A stretch of DNA of 64,000 nt from Nocardia albiluteola (GTDB lineage Bacteria > Actinomycetota > Actinomycetes > Mycobacteriales > Mycobacteriaceae), in assembly GCF_018860155.1 (NCBI RefSeq), contig NZ_JAHKNI010000003.1, positions 186,001 through 250,000 of the forward strand, written 5' to 3'. The translations under genes and the position numbers were made by a program. Below the pieces are notes generated by a model that searched no databases, had not been told where the DNA came from, and worked only from the letters and a program-made list of their open reading frames with translations. The stretch's first letter is position 1. Every line of letters starts with the position of its first letter. Shown piece after piece: positions 36,132 through 45,622 of this stretch.

Positions 36132-37562
36132 CTACCAGTCGATCCCCGAGCGCAACAGCCCGTCCGGGTCCACGCTGCGTCGCACCGCGCGCAGGCGGTC
36201 GAGGTTGCCCGCGTAGTAGCGCGCCGGATCGGCCGGTGGTTCCATGTAGTTGGCGTACGCCCCGGCGCTCGCGGACCCCAGGATGCGATGAGCGCCGGTG
36301 ATCCAGTCGCGGGCGGCGGCGGGGTCGTCGGGGGCGTCCACGATCCACTGCAGGGTGGCGGCGTGGGAGCGCCAGGGGAAGGCCGAGGCGTCCGCGGCGG
36401 TGTCGCGGACGGCGCCGTCGAGCGGATCGATCAGGACGTAACCGGATGCGCCCGAACGGGATCGGGCAGTGACGATATCCACGATGGTGGTCGCGACCGC
36501 CGCGGTCAGCTCGGCCAGCACATCGGATCCGGCAACCTTCGTCGAGCGTGGCGTGGTCGAGCCGCCGCCGAGATCGTCGACGGCCGCCATGTGGTCGAGG
36601 GTCCGGCGATTGATGCCGGTGGGTGTGGCGCCCGCGGCGGCGGTGAGCGCGGCCCCGGCGGCGGCGCCCTGTCCGGCGGGCGTGACGATCAGCACCGCGC
36701 AGCCGAGTTCGCCCGCCGCCGAGGATATTTCGACGTTCGACCAGACCGTGCGGGCCGCGATCGGCTGCCAGCGTGCCCAGCCGGTGAGCACCTGTGCCGC
36801 CGCGCCGGCCGGGAAGCTCAGGCGCACGATGTCCCGGCTCTCGGCGGGGCAGGTGCGGTAGGTCAGTGAGGTGACGATGCCGGCGGTGGCGCCGCCGCCG
36901 CGCAGCGCCCAGAATAGGCCCGGCAGCTGCGTAGCGGAGGTCTGCGCCGAACCTCCTTCGGGCAGTACGACGTTCGCCGAGACCAGCCGATCGCAGGCGA
37001 GGCCGTAGCGGCGCGAGTCGACGCCGATACCACCGCCGAGGGTGAGTCCGGCGACGCCGACCGTGGGGCAGGTGCCCAGCGGCAGCGATCTGCCCGATGC
37101 GTTCAGCGCGGCCAGCACCGCGTGGGCGGTGGCCCCGGCGCCGATGGTGACCCGATCCCCGTCGGGGGTGATGGCGGACAGGCCGCGCAGGTCGATCACC
37201 ACCGCGCCGGTAGTCGCCGAGGCGCCGACATACGAGTGGCCGCCCGCACGGACGGCCAGTGGGAGCCGGTGATCGCGTGCGAAGGTGGTGGCGGCCAGCA
37301 CATCCGGTTCGCCGGTGGCCTGAACCACGGCGGCAGGGGTCTGCGAGTCGAACTGCGGATCGAAAAGCTGTGCGGCGGAGCGGTAGTCGCCATCGCCGGG
37401 AAGTGACAGCGTGCCCTGCAATCGCTTTCGCAGGCCGTCCCAATCCGCCGGATAGGCCCCCGCGGGCGGGGTGGACGTCAGGGCGCCCGCGCCGGCGGTG
37501 AGCGCGGCTGCTCCTCTCAGCAGGGCGCGGCGGGATACTCCGCGGCGGTCATGCGAATTCAC
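36132..37562 (-). CDS. Tat-exported FAD-linked oxidase (berberine-bridge type)
   Basis: A 476-residue secreted flavoprotein oxidase. The N-terminus RRGVSRRALLRGAAALTAGA is a Tat signal. The FAD domain shows PLAVRAGGHSYVGASATTGA, with a histidine in the position that forms 8-alpha-histidyl-FAD, and LGTCPTVGVAGLTLGGGIG, with a cysteine in the position of the 6-S-cysteinyl link; together they suggest bicovalent FAD. The C-terminal BBE motif is represented by ANYMEPPADPARYYAGNLDR and LRAVRRSVDPDGLL. Such enzymes oxidise sugars or alcohols in the envelope and release hydrogen peroxide. GTG start at 37562; a small upstream frame ends 14 bases inside it. Confidence 0.88.
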   Translation of the reverse strand: MNSHDRRGVSRRALLRGAAALTAGAGALTSTPPAGAYPADWDGLRKRLQGTLSLPGDGDYRSAAQLFDPQFDSQTPAAVVQATGEPDVLAATTFARDHRLPLAVRAGGHSYVGASATTGAVVIDLRGLSAITPDGDRVTIGAGATAHAVLAALNASGRSLPLGTCPTVGVAGLTLGGGIGVDSRRYGLACDRLVSANVVLPEGGSAQTSATQLPGLFWALRGGGATAGIVTSLTYRTCPAESRDIVRLSFPAGAAAQVLTGWARWQPIAARTVWSNVEISSAAGELGCAVLIVTPAGQGAAAGAALTAAAGATPTGINRRTLDHMAAVDDLGGGSTTPRSTKVAGSDVLAELTAAVATTIVDIVTARSRSGASGYVLIDPLDGAVRDTAADASAFPWRSHAATLQWIVDAPDDPAAARDWITGAHRILGSASAGAYANYMEPPADPARYYAGNLDRLRAVRRSVDPDGLLRSGIDW

Positions 37563-37936
37563 CGGATGCGCTCCACGGGGTCGGGGTTTTTCGGTCGGCA
37601 CAGGTGTCCGACGGTACCCGGTATACGCGGCCGGATCCGGCGTCGGTCCGCGCGGGGGACAGGGCGGTGAGCGCGAGCAACGCCGCGGCGCCGACCGTGG
37701 CGGCGGCCGCGAACAGCAGATGGGCCGGCGCTGGAGGCGATCCCGTGCCGCGGGGCGGGATGGCGTTGTTCGAGTTGGCGGCGGTGGCCGCCCCGGAGGC
37801 CATCCCCTTGCCCAGGGATGAGGGTCAGCTCGGCGGTCGCCGGATCCGGCGGTGCGGCGGCCGCCGTGACTTCCGACGCCGCGAGACTCAGCGCGAAAAT
37901 CGGTGCGGCGGAGAGTATCCGGATCATGCGCGGCAT
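37549..37936 (-). pseudogene. Small exported protein gene with an apparent frameshift
   Basis: The ATG at 37936 has a strong AGGAGG ribosome site and starts a clear signal peptide, IRILSAAPIFALSLAASEVT, followed by APPDPATAELTLIPGQG. After that the frame turns into Arg-rich nonsense, while another frame continues in protein-like fashion: MASGAATAANSNNAIPPRGT, then a transmembrane segment LLFAAAATVGAAALLALTAL, and ends at 37549. Removing one G in the GGGG run at 37804-37807 joins the two into a 128-residue-class protein. It is either a decayed gene, a phase-variable one or a sequence error. Its end overlaps the start of the flavoprotein gene. Confidence 0.5.
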
Positions 37937-38761
37937 CGGTCGGTACCTCCTGAGCGTGAGTCCGTCGGGCCGGGAAGCAATGGCGCACCGGTGGATCGAT
38001 CGAGCGCCTGGGCGACAGCGTAGCGAATGATTGGTTAACGGCATGTAAGTGCATGGAGATCTCGCCGGAATGCACACTTCTCGCGTCGATGCTAGTGCTC
38101 GGTAGGCGATTTTCTCGAGGCTGTCAGCAAAGGCGGCGGGCCCCGCGCGGACTGTGGCACATTGCCGGTTACCATCTCGGCATGCACACGCGAATTGCTG
38201 GATCGATGCTGGTCTCCGGAATCGGGGTATCCGCGATGGCCTCGCTGATCGCGCTCCGAAACGAATCGGACATCCGTAACAAATTGCTGGAGGCCGACTT
38301 TCAGCTAACTGTGAAGAACGCGCCGGATGTGCTGTCCATCCCCGGTGTGGCGTAGATTGGGAACCGGCATTGTGGGTATCCGGCGACGTCCGGGCATCTG
38401 ACCGGACCGTGCGAGACAATGGAGGTTGGGTTGCAAGGGCGGGTTGCGGACTCGGGCGGCTGGTCGGTGCCCCTCGGTGGCCGGAAACACGATGTGGACG
38501 CGCGGCGCGGTACCGGCCCGGAGCGTGGCGGGGCATGGGCTGGGCTGTGGGGTTCCTCGGGGTGGCTGTTACTGGAGTTTCCGACCGCGCTGCTGCTGGC
38601 GGTCTTCGTGGGCACCGGCTGGCTCGGCTATGCCCAGCACGGCCGGCCGACCAGGGACGCACCGATCCCCGCGGTCGTCGTGCCCGGCATCGGGGATGGG
38701 TCGGTCCCCAGCGTCGGTGCCGTGCTCGGTGATTCCGGAATGCGCTGAGTAGCGGACCGGC
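37937..38761. other. Region with only doubtful small open frames
   Basis: No convincing gene. Two plus-strand frames are possible but unsupported: 38182-38355 (57 residues, ATG start, hydrophobic N-terminus RIAGSMLVSGIGVSAMASLI) and 38419-38748 (109 residues, one hydrophobic segment LLLEFPTALLLAVFVGTGWL). Neither has a good ribosome site or a recognisable domain. The region leads into the gene remnants at 38.7-40.7 kb. Confidence 0.3.
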
Positions 38762-39015
38762 TCACGCGTCCAGGATTTGCCCGGATCGAGCAGTCCGTCC
38801 GGATCCAGGGCGTGTTTCACCGCGGCCATGATGTCCACGGCGGCACCGTGTTCGGGCCGCAGGTACTCCTTCTCGGCGAGACCGATGCCGTGCCCGCCGG
38901 TGGCGGTGCCGCCCACGGCGAGTGCGTGACGCACCATCTCGTCCGAGAACCGCCGCGCCGCAGCGCGGTTCGCGTCGGTGTAGGGCCACGGCACTCGGTG
39001 CCAATTCTGCGCCAT
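38762..39015 (-). pseudogene. Remnant of GlcD/D-lactate dehydrogenase-type FAD oxidase (C-terminus)
   Basis: About 84 residues remain of a protein normally near 460 residues. RFSDEMVRHALAVGGTATGG followed by HGIGLAEKEYLRPEHGAAVD and MAAVKHALDPDGLLDPGK is the well-conserved C-terminal end of glycolate oxidase GlcD and related FAD-linked oxidases, including the metal or substrate-binding HGIG. The FAD-binding part is missing. At the very end the frame slips by one base: DPGK is followed by a foreign tail, while the next frame would give the expected ILDA and a stop. Clear decay. Confidence 0.75.
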
Positions 39016-39053
39016 CGATTTGTATCACCCTGTCGACCGGGTGTTTTCGTGCT

Positions 39054-39628
39054 TCAGACCCTGTCTGCCGCCGGGGCAGGTGCGGTGCTCATGGCGGCCG
39101 CGGCGGGTGCCGCACGATCGGACAGCACGAGCGCGGTGACGAGCCCGAGCGCGATCGCGTGCGCGAGGTAGACCGTGACCCCGGGGGCGGGCAGATATTG
39201 CGCGACCGTGGCCGCGGCGAATATGCCCAGCGCAGAACCGAATACGGTCGCGCTTGCCATCGCGGTGCGGCCGCGCTCGCCGCGGCGCTCGAGGATGAGC
39301 CCGGCCGGCGATCCGGTGACCAAGCCCACCGACAGGCCCGCGCAGATTCGTGCGAGGCAGGCGATCCAGGCCGAATGTGCCAGTGCCATCGCGCAATCGG
39401 CGCCCACCCCGATGCGCCACCACCACCCCCTGCGTGAGGGGGCGTACCGAGCAGGGGCAGCGCCGGCGTCAGCGCGAACAGGTACGCGGCGAAGATCACC
39501 GTGATGAGCAGCGGCGCGAGCGCCCAGGCGTGCCGGTAGTACGGCATCATGCCGGTCGCCGGATTCGGCTGCGCCATGATGAGCACCAGCAGTTCTCTAC
39601 TCGACAGTGGCGCGGGCGCGGATGTCAC
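39054..39628 (-). pseudogene. Remnant of a major facilitator superfamily transporter
   Basis: Two frames together give the start and one middle part of an MFS transporter. From 39628 one frame reads toward RHAWALAPLLITVIFAAYLF and ALTPALPLLG, an N-terminal first helix. A second frame from about 39407 gives CLARICAGLSVGLVTGSPAG, LILERRGERGRTAMASATVF and VYLAHAIALGLVTALVLSDR, helices 4-6. Helices 7-12 are missing and a frameshift lies at about 39410, where a G/C-rich run occurs. It is a non-functional remnant. Confidence 0.7.
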
Positions 39629-39653
39629 ACTGGCCCGGCACGCAAGGAGGGTG

Positions 39654-40313
39654 ATGGCCCACTACAACCGCATCGCCGGACAGGATCTCGGTCGCCTGGC
39701 CGCGCTGAGCGATGGAATCTTCGCCGTCGCAATGACACTGCTGGTGCTCGACCTGCACGTACCCGCCACCCAGGTGTGGCACGAGCACCTGCTGTGGGCG
39801 CCGGGGGCGGCGTCGGCCGAGGCGCCGGTCTGGCAGGTGATCACCGACGTGGGCCCGAAGTTCGCGATCTGCCTGCTCGGCTTCGTGACGCTGGGCATGT
39901 TCTGGCTGGGCCAGCAGGCTCAGCTGAACCTGATCGCCCGTGGCGACCGGACGCTCGCGTGGATCCACATCATGTTCCTGTTCGGAATCGCGGTCGTGCC
40001 GTTCGCGACGGCGCTGCTGGCGGCGTTCACCGCCGCGCGGCTGGCGCTGCTGGTCTACTGGGTGAACCTGGTGTATCTGGGCCTGGTGCAGCTCGCCGGG
40101 CTGCGATACGCCGAACGCGCGGGCCTGCTGGGCGAGCAGACCGGCCCGCGGGACCTGCGGGCAATCCGCCGCCGCATAGTCGCCGTGCAGGGCCTGTACG
40201 CCGCGGCGGTGGCGCTGTGCCCACTGAGCACCTATCTGAGCATCGCCGTGATCATTGCGCTGCAGCTGGATTCGGCCGTGTCCCCGCGCATCGGCCTGCT
40301 GAACCGGCTGTGA
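39654..40313 (+). CDS. TMEM175-family (DUF1211) potassium channel-like protein
   Basis: A 219-residue membrane protein with about six transmembrane helices. Its N-terminal helix carries the TMEM175 filter signature LAALSDGIFAVAMTLLVLDL, matching the (F/L)SDxxxAxxxTLLVLDL pattern of bacterial members that form tetrameric potassium-permeable channels. The ATG at 39654 has AAGGAGG three bases upstream; a GTG one codon earlier is an alternative. It is intact although it lies among remnants on both sides. It is divergent from the MFS remnant. Confidence 0.87.
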   Translation: MAHYNRIAGQDLGRLAALSDGIFAVAMTLLVLDLHVPATQVWHEHLLWAPGAASAEAPVWQVITDVGPKFAICLLGFVTLGMFWLGQQAQLNLIARGDRTLAWIHIMFLFGIAVVPFATALLAAFTAARLALLVYWVNLVYLGLVQLAGLRYAERAGLLGEQTGPRDLRAIRRRIVAVQGLYAAAVALCPLSTYLSIAVIIALQLDSAVSPRIGLLNRL

Positions 40314-40359
40314 CGGCGCGGCCATGCCGACCCGGTCGGCATGGCGGGGCGCGGGTTCG

Positions 40360-40715
40360 TTCAGGATGGAGGGGTACCACCGGCACCGCTTCTGCGCCAC
40401 CTGGGTGGAGCAGTCCATGCAGTGGGGGCCGGCCGTGCGCTACATCCGCAGCGGCGCCGGATTCATCGAGCGGCTCAACGACGGTGACGAGGCGATCACC
40501 GATATGCACGCCATGCTTGCCGATGTGCTGGGCGCCCTCGCGCGCGAGGGAAGGACCAGCGCGAACTCGACCTCACCTACGCGGTCCTGCTGTGGATCAC
40601 CATCTTCGACGAACGCGTCATCTACGACCTGGCCGAGCATCGCGGCCGGCAGCCCGCGGAGATCACGGCGCATTCGACCCGGGCTGTCGCGGGGGCGCTG
40701 GGCATCACCGTGTGA
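40360..40715 (+). pseudogene. Frameshifted remnant, probably a TetR-type regulator C-terminal domain
   Basis: Two plus-strand frames join into one helical protein piece: RFCATWVEQSMQWGPAVRYI and FIERLNDGDEAITDMHAMLA in the first frame, then from 40560 RELDLTYAVLLWITIFDERV and IYDLAEHRGRQPAEITAHST in another, ending with a stop at 40715. No DNA-binding domain or start remains. The helical pattern resembles a TetR ligand-binding domain, but the family is not certain. A frameshift near 40550 is required. Confidence 0.45.
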
Positions 40716-40902
40716 GAGCGCGATCGCCCCCGCGCACCTGGTGTCCAACCTCCTTCCGGCGGTCGATCGTCGTTGCCGCGGTCGGCCCGGCATGCTCGGG
40801 TCGGGATCCTCAGCGAACCAGCGGATTCCGGCCGAGGCGGGCCGTACGACGGTGGACAGCACGCCGGAATTGCGGGGACCGAGAAGACGGCCGGCAGTGG
40901 GA

Positions 40903-43900
40903 CTAGGGGGTGGCCAGCGCTTCGTCCAGCGTTATGGCCCCCTCGACCGTGTGCGCGATGCGGCGGCGGTTCGGCGAGCCCAGGGCTGTGGTCAGGTCCG
41001 AACCGTCGTGCTCGGCCAGCAGGTCGCGCGAATCCCACACCAGAAGCGTTGCGCTGACTGTGTTCTCGGCCGCCGAGTGGGCCAGGTCGTAGTGCGCGCA
41101 GGCAGGCACGTGGTCGTAGGTGATCCACAGGTCGTAGCCGGTCATGAACAGATCCAGATCGAAATCGACCGACAGGCCCAGCAATTCGCTGCGGCCGTTG
41201 TCGTCGACGCCGGCGAACGCCTCGTCGAGCGCGAGCAGCCGCGGTGCCTGTGGATCGGCCGAATCGAGCATCACGTGGGCGGCGGCGAACAGCGGCAGAT
41301 GCAAGGAGACGGACTGCTCGCCGCCGGACAGCGCGCTGTGCCGGGCCACGGTGAGGCGGTCCTCGTTGCCGTCGCCGGTGATCAGCGTGAACGAGAAGAT
41401 TCGCCAGGTGCGGTAGTCGAGTGTGGTGGCCAGGATTTCCGGATACGAGCGCTCGGGGTGCGCGGCGCGCGCGGAGCGGATCTCGGCGGCGAAATGAGCG
41501 CGGATGGTGGCCAGCTCGTCCGGGCCCAGCTCCGACGCGTCGCGGTCCAGCAGCTTGCACACCGCGCGCGCCGACTCGGACAGATTGTCCGCCAGCACCC
41601 AGTGCACGCCGATGGTGTTGCCCGAGGACATGCGGCGCTGCTTCATCTCGGTGCCCATGCGGGCGATGAGATCGCGTGCGTCGCAGGTGCGTTCGTGGAT
41701 CTGCTGGGCCAGGCCCGTCAGCAGCGCGTCCTCGAGGATCCGGCGCTCGGCGTCGGTCAGCAGCAGCTCCTGATCCGAGCGAGCCGCGGCGATGCGCCCC
41801 GCGAAGTCGGCCAGGGCCGCGACGCCCTGATCGTCGTGCACCTGGACCACGGTCAGGCCGTCGGCGGCGTCCCACTGCAGCCGGTAGTCCTGGCGGGCCG
41901 CGGCCAGGGCGGCGTCGAACTCCTGCAGCGCCGCGGTCACCGCGCTGCGTGTGGACTTGCGGGCCGCCTCGCCCGCCCGCACCGAAGACGTTGCGGCGGA
42001 AAGGTTGTCGAACAGCGTCTGTACCTCATCCGGGAGCACGCGCAGCTCCATCTCCGGGCCGCCGGTCTCGATGCGGTAGAGCAGTTGCTCGGCGGTGGAC
42101 CACGCGGCTTCGCTGCTGGGCCAGCGGCTCTCGGGCGGCGCACCGAGCAGGCTCAGCAGATCCGGTCGGGCGTAGGGCGCGAGATGTTTGACATCGGAGA
42201 GCAGTTCGGTCAATGCCGTGCCCAGCGCGTCGTGCGCGGCCCGGAAGGCGCCCTCGGCGGTGCCCACGCCCTCGATCGCCTCGGCCGCCGCCCGGCGCGC
42301 GGCCTTCTGCTCGGCGCGCGCCGCCTCGATCCGCTCGCGCGCCTGATCGAGCTCGCGGTCGATGTCGGCGGCCCCGGCGCCGAGGGCCTCCCGCAGCGTC
42401 TCGAGCTTGCGCAACTGCTCCTCGTACCCGGCGCGCGCGGACTCGGCCTCCTCGGCGAATGCCTCGGCCAGATCTCGCGATTCGGCAAGACGATCGTCGG
42501 TCTCGCGCGCGCGTTCGTGGTCGCGCTGATGGTCCCCGCGCAGCCGCAGCAGTGCGGTGCCGGTGTTCTCGAAGTGCCGGATGGCGGCGGCCAGGGCGTC
42601 GAGCTCGGCCGCATCGCGCGGGACGTTGTGGGCGGCCGCGACCGCCCGGACCTTCTTGTCGGCGACGGTGAATTCGCTCACCGCCTGATCCAGATCGCGC
42701 TCGGCCTGAGTCGCGCCCTCGGTGCGCGAGCGCAGCATCCCTGCGGCCTCGGACACCGCGCGCAAAGCCGCGGTGACGGCGTGGGTGCGCGGTAATGCCT
42801 TGGCGGCGGCGGTGATTCGGGTCAGCTCGGCGGTCGCGGCCTCCTGCTCGGTGACGGCGTCATGCCGCGCCTGCTCGGTGGCCTCGATCGCCTCGGCGAG
42901 CTCGGCCAGCCGCAGCTCGCGGCGGCGTGCACGGGCGGTGGCCCCGATGAATTCGGCGTGCGGTTTGGTGTGGCGGCCCAGCTGCACGCCCTGGCGGTAG
43001 CGGCCATCGGCGGCGATCGTGATGGAGGCGGACGCTATTCCATCGACGGTGCCGGCCGTCATGAGCACCGGGTCACCGGCGGTGCGGGCGCCGGCCGCGC
43101 GCGAGTGGCCGGTCTGCGCACGGGACGAGCCGGAGATCGCACCGTCGACTCTGAGTACGTCCGTTCCCGTTGCCGACGGGGCGGTACAACCGCCGGGCGC
43201 GGCGGCGTTGTCGGCGCGCGTGGTCGCAGTGCCGCCGAGTGCGGTGGCGTTGTTCTCGGGTGTGGTCGCGTTGCCCTCGGGCCGGGTCGCGGCATCACCG
43301 GGCGTCGTCGACGTATTCCGGGCTGCTCCGCCGGGCGATCGACGAGTGGGGGTCCCTGGCGTCGACGTATCGCCGCGGTTGACTGCGTCCGCGAGCGCGA
43401 TGGAGGCGAGTACGCCGCGGACGGTCTCGCGAGGAACGGTCAGGGCATCCGAATCATCCTCTACCACAAGCACGTCAGCGAGAGTGCGCCCCGCCGGACG
43501 CAGCTCGGGAGGCAGCGGGACGAGGAACTGATCCGAATCATGTGGCGGCAGTTCGGCCCCGGTGCAGACCCAGCCGTCGAGCAGATCGGCCGCCTGCAGG
43601 GCGGACTCGATCCCCGCGGCGTGCTCGGGGGAGACGTCGTCGGCAAAGCGCACCAGGCGCCACAGCGGTGCGCCCAGGTGGGCGTCGCGGGGGCCGGTGC
43701 GGGCGGGGAACGGCGGTGGGGCGTCGTCCTTTTCGGCGGCGACCCGGTCCCGCTCCGCGCGCAGCGCGGAGGTCCGGGTGGTGGCCTGCTCGGCGGCGGC
43801 GAGCGCGGTCTGGCGTCGGGCGTGGATCGCGTCGGTGAGCGGTTCGGTGTGTTCGGCCAGGACCTCGGGCAGGGTGGGTGCATCGCCGGCGCCCGCCTGG

Positions 43901-45465
43901 CTCAGGGCGGCATCGAGCGCGGCGAACAGTCCGGCCGGGGAGTTCCCGGCGGCCTCGTCGTCGCTCTCGCGCCATGCGCGGCCGTGGGTATCCCACCATT
44001 CTCGCAGCGCCGCAGCGGTTTCGGAGCGAGCCAGGGTGACCGAGCCCTCGGCACGGGCCAAGTCGGCGGCGGCGGTGTCGCGTTGCTCGCCCGCGCGCTG
44101 GGCGGCGCGCTCGGTGCGAGTCCGGTCGGCGGCGGCGGTGTCGACCAGCGTCAGCGCCTGGCGGACCGCGCGCACGTCGGCATCGCGCTCCTCGGCATGA
44201 CTGCGAACGGTCGTCGTCAGATGTTCCGCGCGTGCGGATTCCGGCAGCGCCGACCAGGCGATCCCGGCTTCCTCGGCGGCCGCGCGCAGCTCGTCCTCGC
44301 CGCGTGAGAGGGCCGCGGCCGCGGATTCGACCGCGGTGCGGGCCCGTTCGGCCTCCGCGCCGCGCTGGCCCACGGCCTGCTGGGCCTTGGTGGCCTTGTC
44401 GCGGTGTACCGCGGCGGAGGTCTCGAGGCGCCTGACCGCGTCCGCCAGGTCGTCGAGCTGCTGCTTACCCTCGTACGCGCTGGAGCGCTGCAGGGTTTCG
44501 CGGTCGGTGAGGGCCTGTTCGTAGGCGCGGTCGGCGGCCTCCGCGCGCGCCTCGGCGTCGGCTCGACCGCTCTCGCGGCGCTCGCGCAGCGCGGTGGCCG
44601 CGAACAGGGCGGTGCTCGAGTGGGTGACCGCGTCCAGGCGTCCGCGCACCTGCTCGACATCGCTCTTTGCCTGTACCGCAAGGTATTTGCGATACACGTC
44701 CACGAAGGTGCGGGTGGCGGTGTCGGCCTGGACCAGGCCCTCGAGGGTGCGCCCCACCTCCTCCATATCGCTGAACGAGCGGGCGGCGTCCAGGATCAGT
44801 TGCTCGTCCAGCGGCCGCAGGCCGTCGGTGAGCGCCTGCGAGAGGCCGCGCGGATCGAGGTTCTTGGCCAGCTGCGGGCGGCGCAGCGTCAGAATGAGAT
44901 TGATCAGCTGGTCGTAGCGCTGCAGGCCCAGGCCGAACATGCGCGCGTCGATGGCCGCGCGGTAGTCCACCGGCCGGTCGGTGATGGCGTCGGTGCCGAT
45001 CTGCTCCGCGAGCTGTTTGCGGGTGAACGGCCGATCGTCCGGTCCGATGAGCGAGAAGTCCACGCCCACACGGCCGTCGGCGACGAAATACCAGCGGGTC
45101 ACCTTGTCCGAGGAGCGGGTGGCGCGCATGCCGATGCCGACGGTGACGATCTCGGGATCGTCCCAGCGCCCGCGCGCGAACTCCATCCACACGTACGAGT
45201 ACGCCGATTCCTGCTTGCGGTACAGCAGATTCGACTTCATCGTGCGTTCTTCACCGGCGAACGGGTTGAGCCGGCGCGGCTCGATCCGCCCGTCGAACAC
45301 GAACGGGAACAGCACCTCGAGGCCCTTGGTCTTACCCGAGCCGTTCGGCCCGCGCAGCACCAGCCGGCCGTCGGCGAAGCAGAATTCCTGATCGCGGTAG
45401 TCCCAGAGGTTGATGATGCCCGCGCGCGTCGGCACGAACCGAACTCCACCGTGTATGAGCTCCAT
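40903..45465 (-). CDS. jetC: Wadjet type II JetC, SMC-like ATPase (TIGR02680 family)
   Basis: A 1520-residue SMC/MukB-like ATPase. Walker A GPNGSGKT is at residues 39-46; long coiled coils fill the middle; the ABC signature ALSGGEQ and Walker B LLALDEAFAGVDD lie at about 1378-1420, followed by the family-typical MTGYDLWITYDHVPACAHYD. The N-terminus FVPTRAGIINLWDYRDQEFC is diagnostic for TIGR02680. In Wadjet, JetABC extrudes loops on small circular DNA and JetD cuts it. The ATG at 45465 with AAGGGGAG is preferred over an upstream start. Residues about 690-790 hold a Thr/Ala/Gly-rich insert with a seven-residue repeat. jetB ends 157 bases upstream. No jetD follows. Confidence 0.92.
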   Translation of the reverse strand: MELIHGGVRFVPTRAGIINLWDYRDQEFCFADGRLVLRGPNGSGKTKGLEVLFPFVFDGRIEPRRLNPFAGEERTMKSNLLYRKQESAYSYVWMEFARGRWDDPEIVTVGIGMRATRSSDKVTRWYFVADGRVGVDFSLIGPDDRPFTRKQLAEQIGTDAITDRPVDYRAAIDARMFGLGLQRYDQLINLILTLRRPQLAKNLDPRGLSQALTDGLRPLDEQLILDAARSFSDMEEVGRTLEGLVQADTATRTFVDVYRKYLAVQAKSDVEQVRGRLDAVTHSSTALFAATALRERRESGRADAEARAEAADRAYEQALTDRETLQRSSAYEGKQQLDDLADAVRRLETSAAVHRDKATKAQQAVGQRGAEAERARTAVESAAAALSRGEDELRAAAEEAGIAWSALPESARAEHLTTTVRSHAEERDADVRAVRQALTLVDTAAADRTRTERAAQRAGEQRDTAAADLARAEGSVTLARSETAAALREWWDTHGRAWRESDDEAAGNSPAGLFAALDAALSQAGAGDAPTLPEVLAEHTEPLTDAIHARRQTALAAAEQATTRTSALRAERDRVAAEKDDAPPPFPARTGPRDAHLGAPLWRLVRFADDVSPEHAAGIESALQAADLLDGWVCTGAELPPHDSDQFLVPLPPELRPAGRTLADVLVVEDDSDALTVPRETVRGVLASIALADAVNRGDTSTPGTPTRRSPGGAARNTSTTPGDAATRPEGNATTPENNATALGGTATTRADNAAAPGGCTAPSATGTDVLRVDGAISGSSRAQTGHSRAAGARTAGDPVLMTAGTVDGIASASITIAADGRYRQGVQLGRHTKPHAEFIGATARARRRELRLAELAEAIEATEQARHDAVTEQEAATAELTRITAAAKALPRTHAVTAALRAVSEAAGMLRSRTEGATQAERDLDQAVSEFTVADKKVRAVAAAHNVPRDAAELDALAAAIRHFENTGTALLRLRGDHQRDHERARETDDRLAESRDLAEAFAEEAESARAGYEEQLRKLETLREALGAGAADIDRELDQARERIEAARAEQKAARRAAAEAIEGVGTAEGAFRAAHDALGTALTELLSDVKHLAPYARPDLLSLLGAPPESRWPSSEAAWSTAEQLLYRIETGGPEMELRVLPDEVQTLFDNLSAATSSVRAGEAARKSTRSAVTAALQEFDAALAAARQDYRLQWDAADGLTVVQVHDDQGVAALADFAGRIAAARSDQELLLTDAERRILEDALLTGLAQQIHERTCDARDLIARMGTEMKQRRMSSGNTIGVHWVLADNLSESARAVCKLLDRDASELGPDELATIRAHFAAEIRSARAAHPERSYPEILATTLDYRTWRIFSFTLITGDGNEDRLTVARHSALSGGEQSVSLHLPLFAAAHVMLDSADPQAPRLLALDEAFAGVDDNGRSELLGLSVDFDLDLFMTGYDLWITYDHVPACAHYDLAHSAAENTVSATLLVWDSRDLLAEHDGSDLTTALGSPNRRRIAHTVEGAITLDEALATP
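43205..43309 (+). repeat. 21-bp tandem repeat inside jetC
   Basis: Five consecutive 21-base units start at 43205, 43226, 43247, 43268 and 43289. Units such as GCGTTGTTCTCGGGTGTGGT(C) and GCGTTGCCCTCGGGCCGGGT(C) differ at a few positions. In JetC they encode seven-residue units such as EGNATTP, ENNATAL and GGTATTR. Weaker partial copies flank both ends. Confidence 0.82.
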
Positions 45466-45622
45466 CAACTCCCCTTCTGTGCTGAGTGGATCTGCCGCCC
45501 GCGGGCCGGCGCGCCCCGTGCGCGCCGAGCCCGGGAAGGCCCCGAACGCTGACGGGGATTCGGAATGCGGCGCAGTCCCCGGACGCCGAACCGGCCCCGA
45601 ACCGTCCGTACGCACCGGGCGG

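Noticed and set aside
40716..40902. jetD remnant directly after jetC
   Set aside because: Neither strand gives a segment that resembles the JetD nuclease family.
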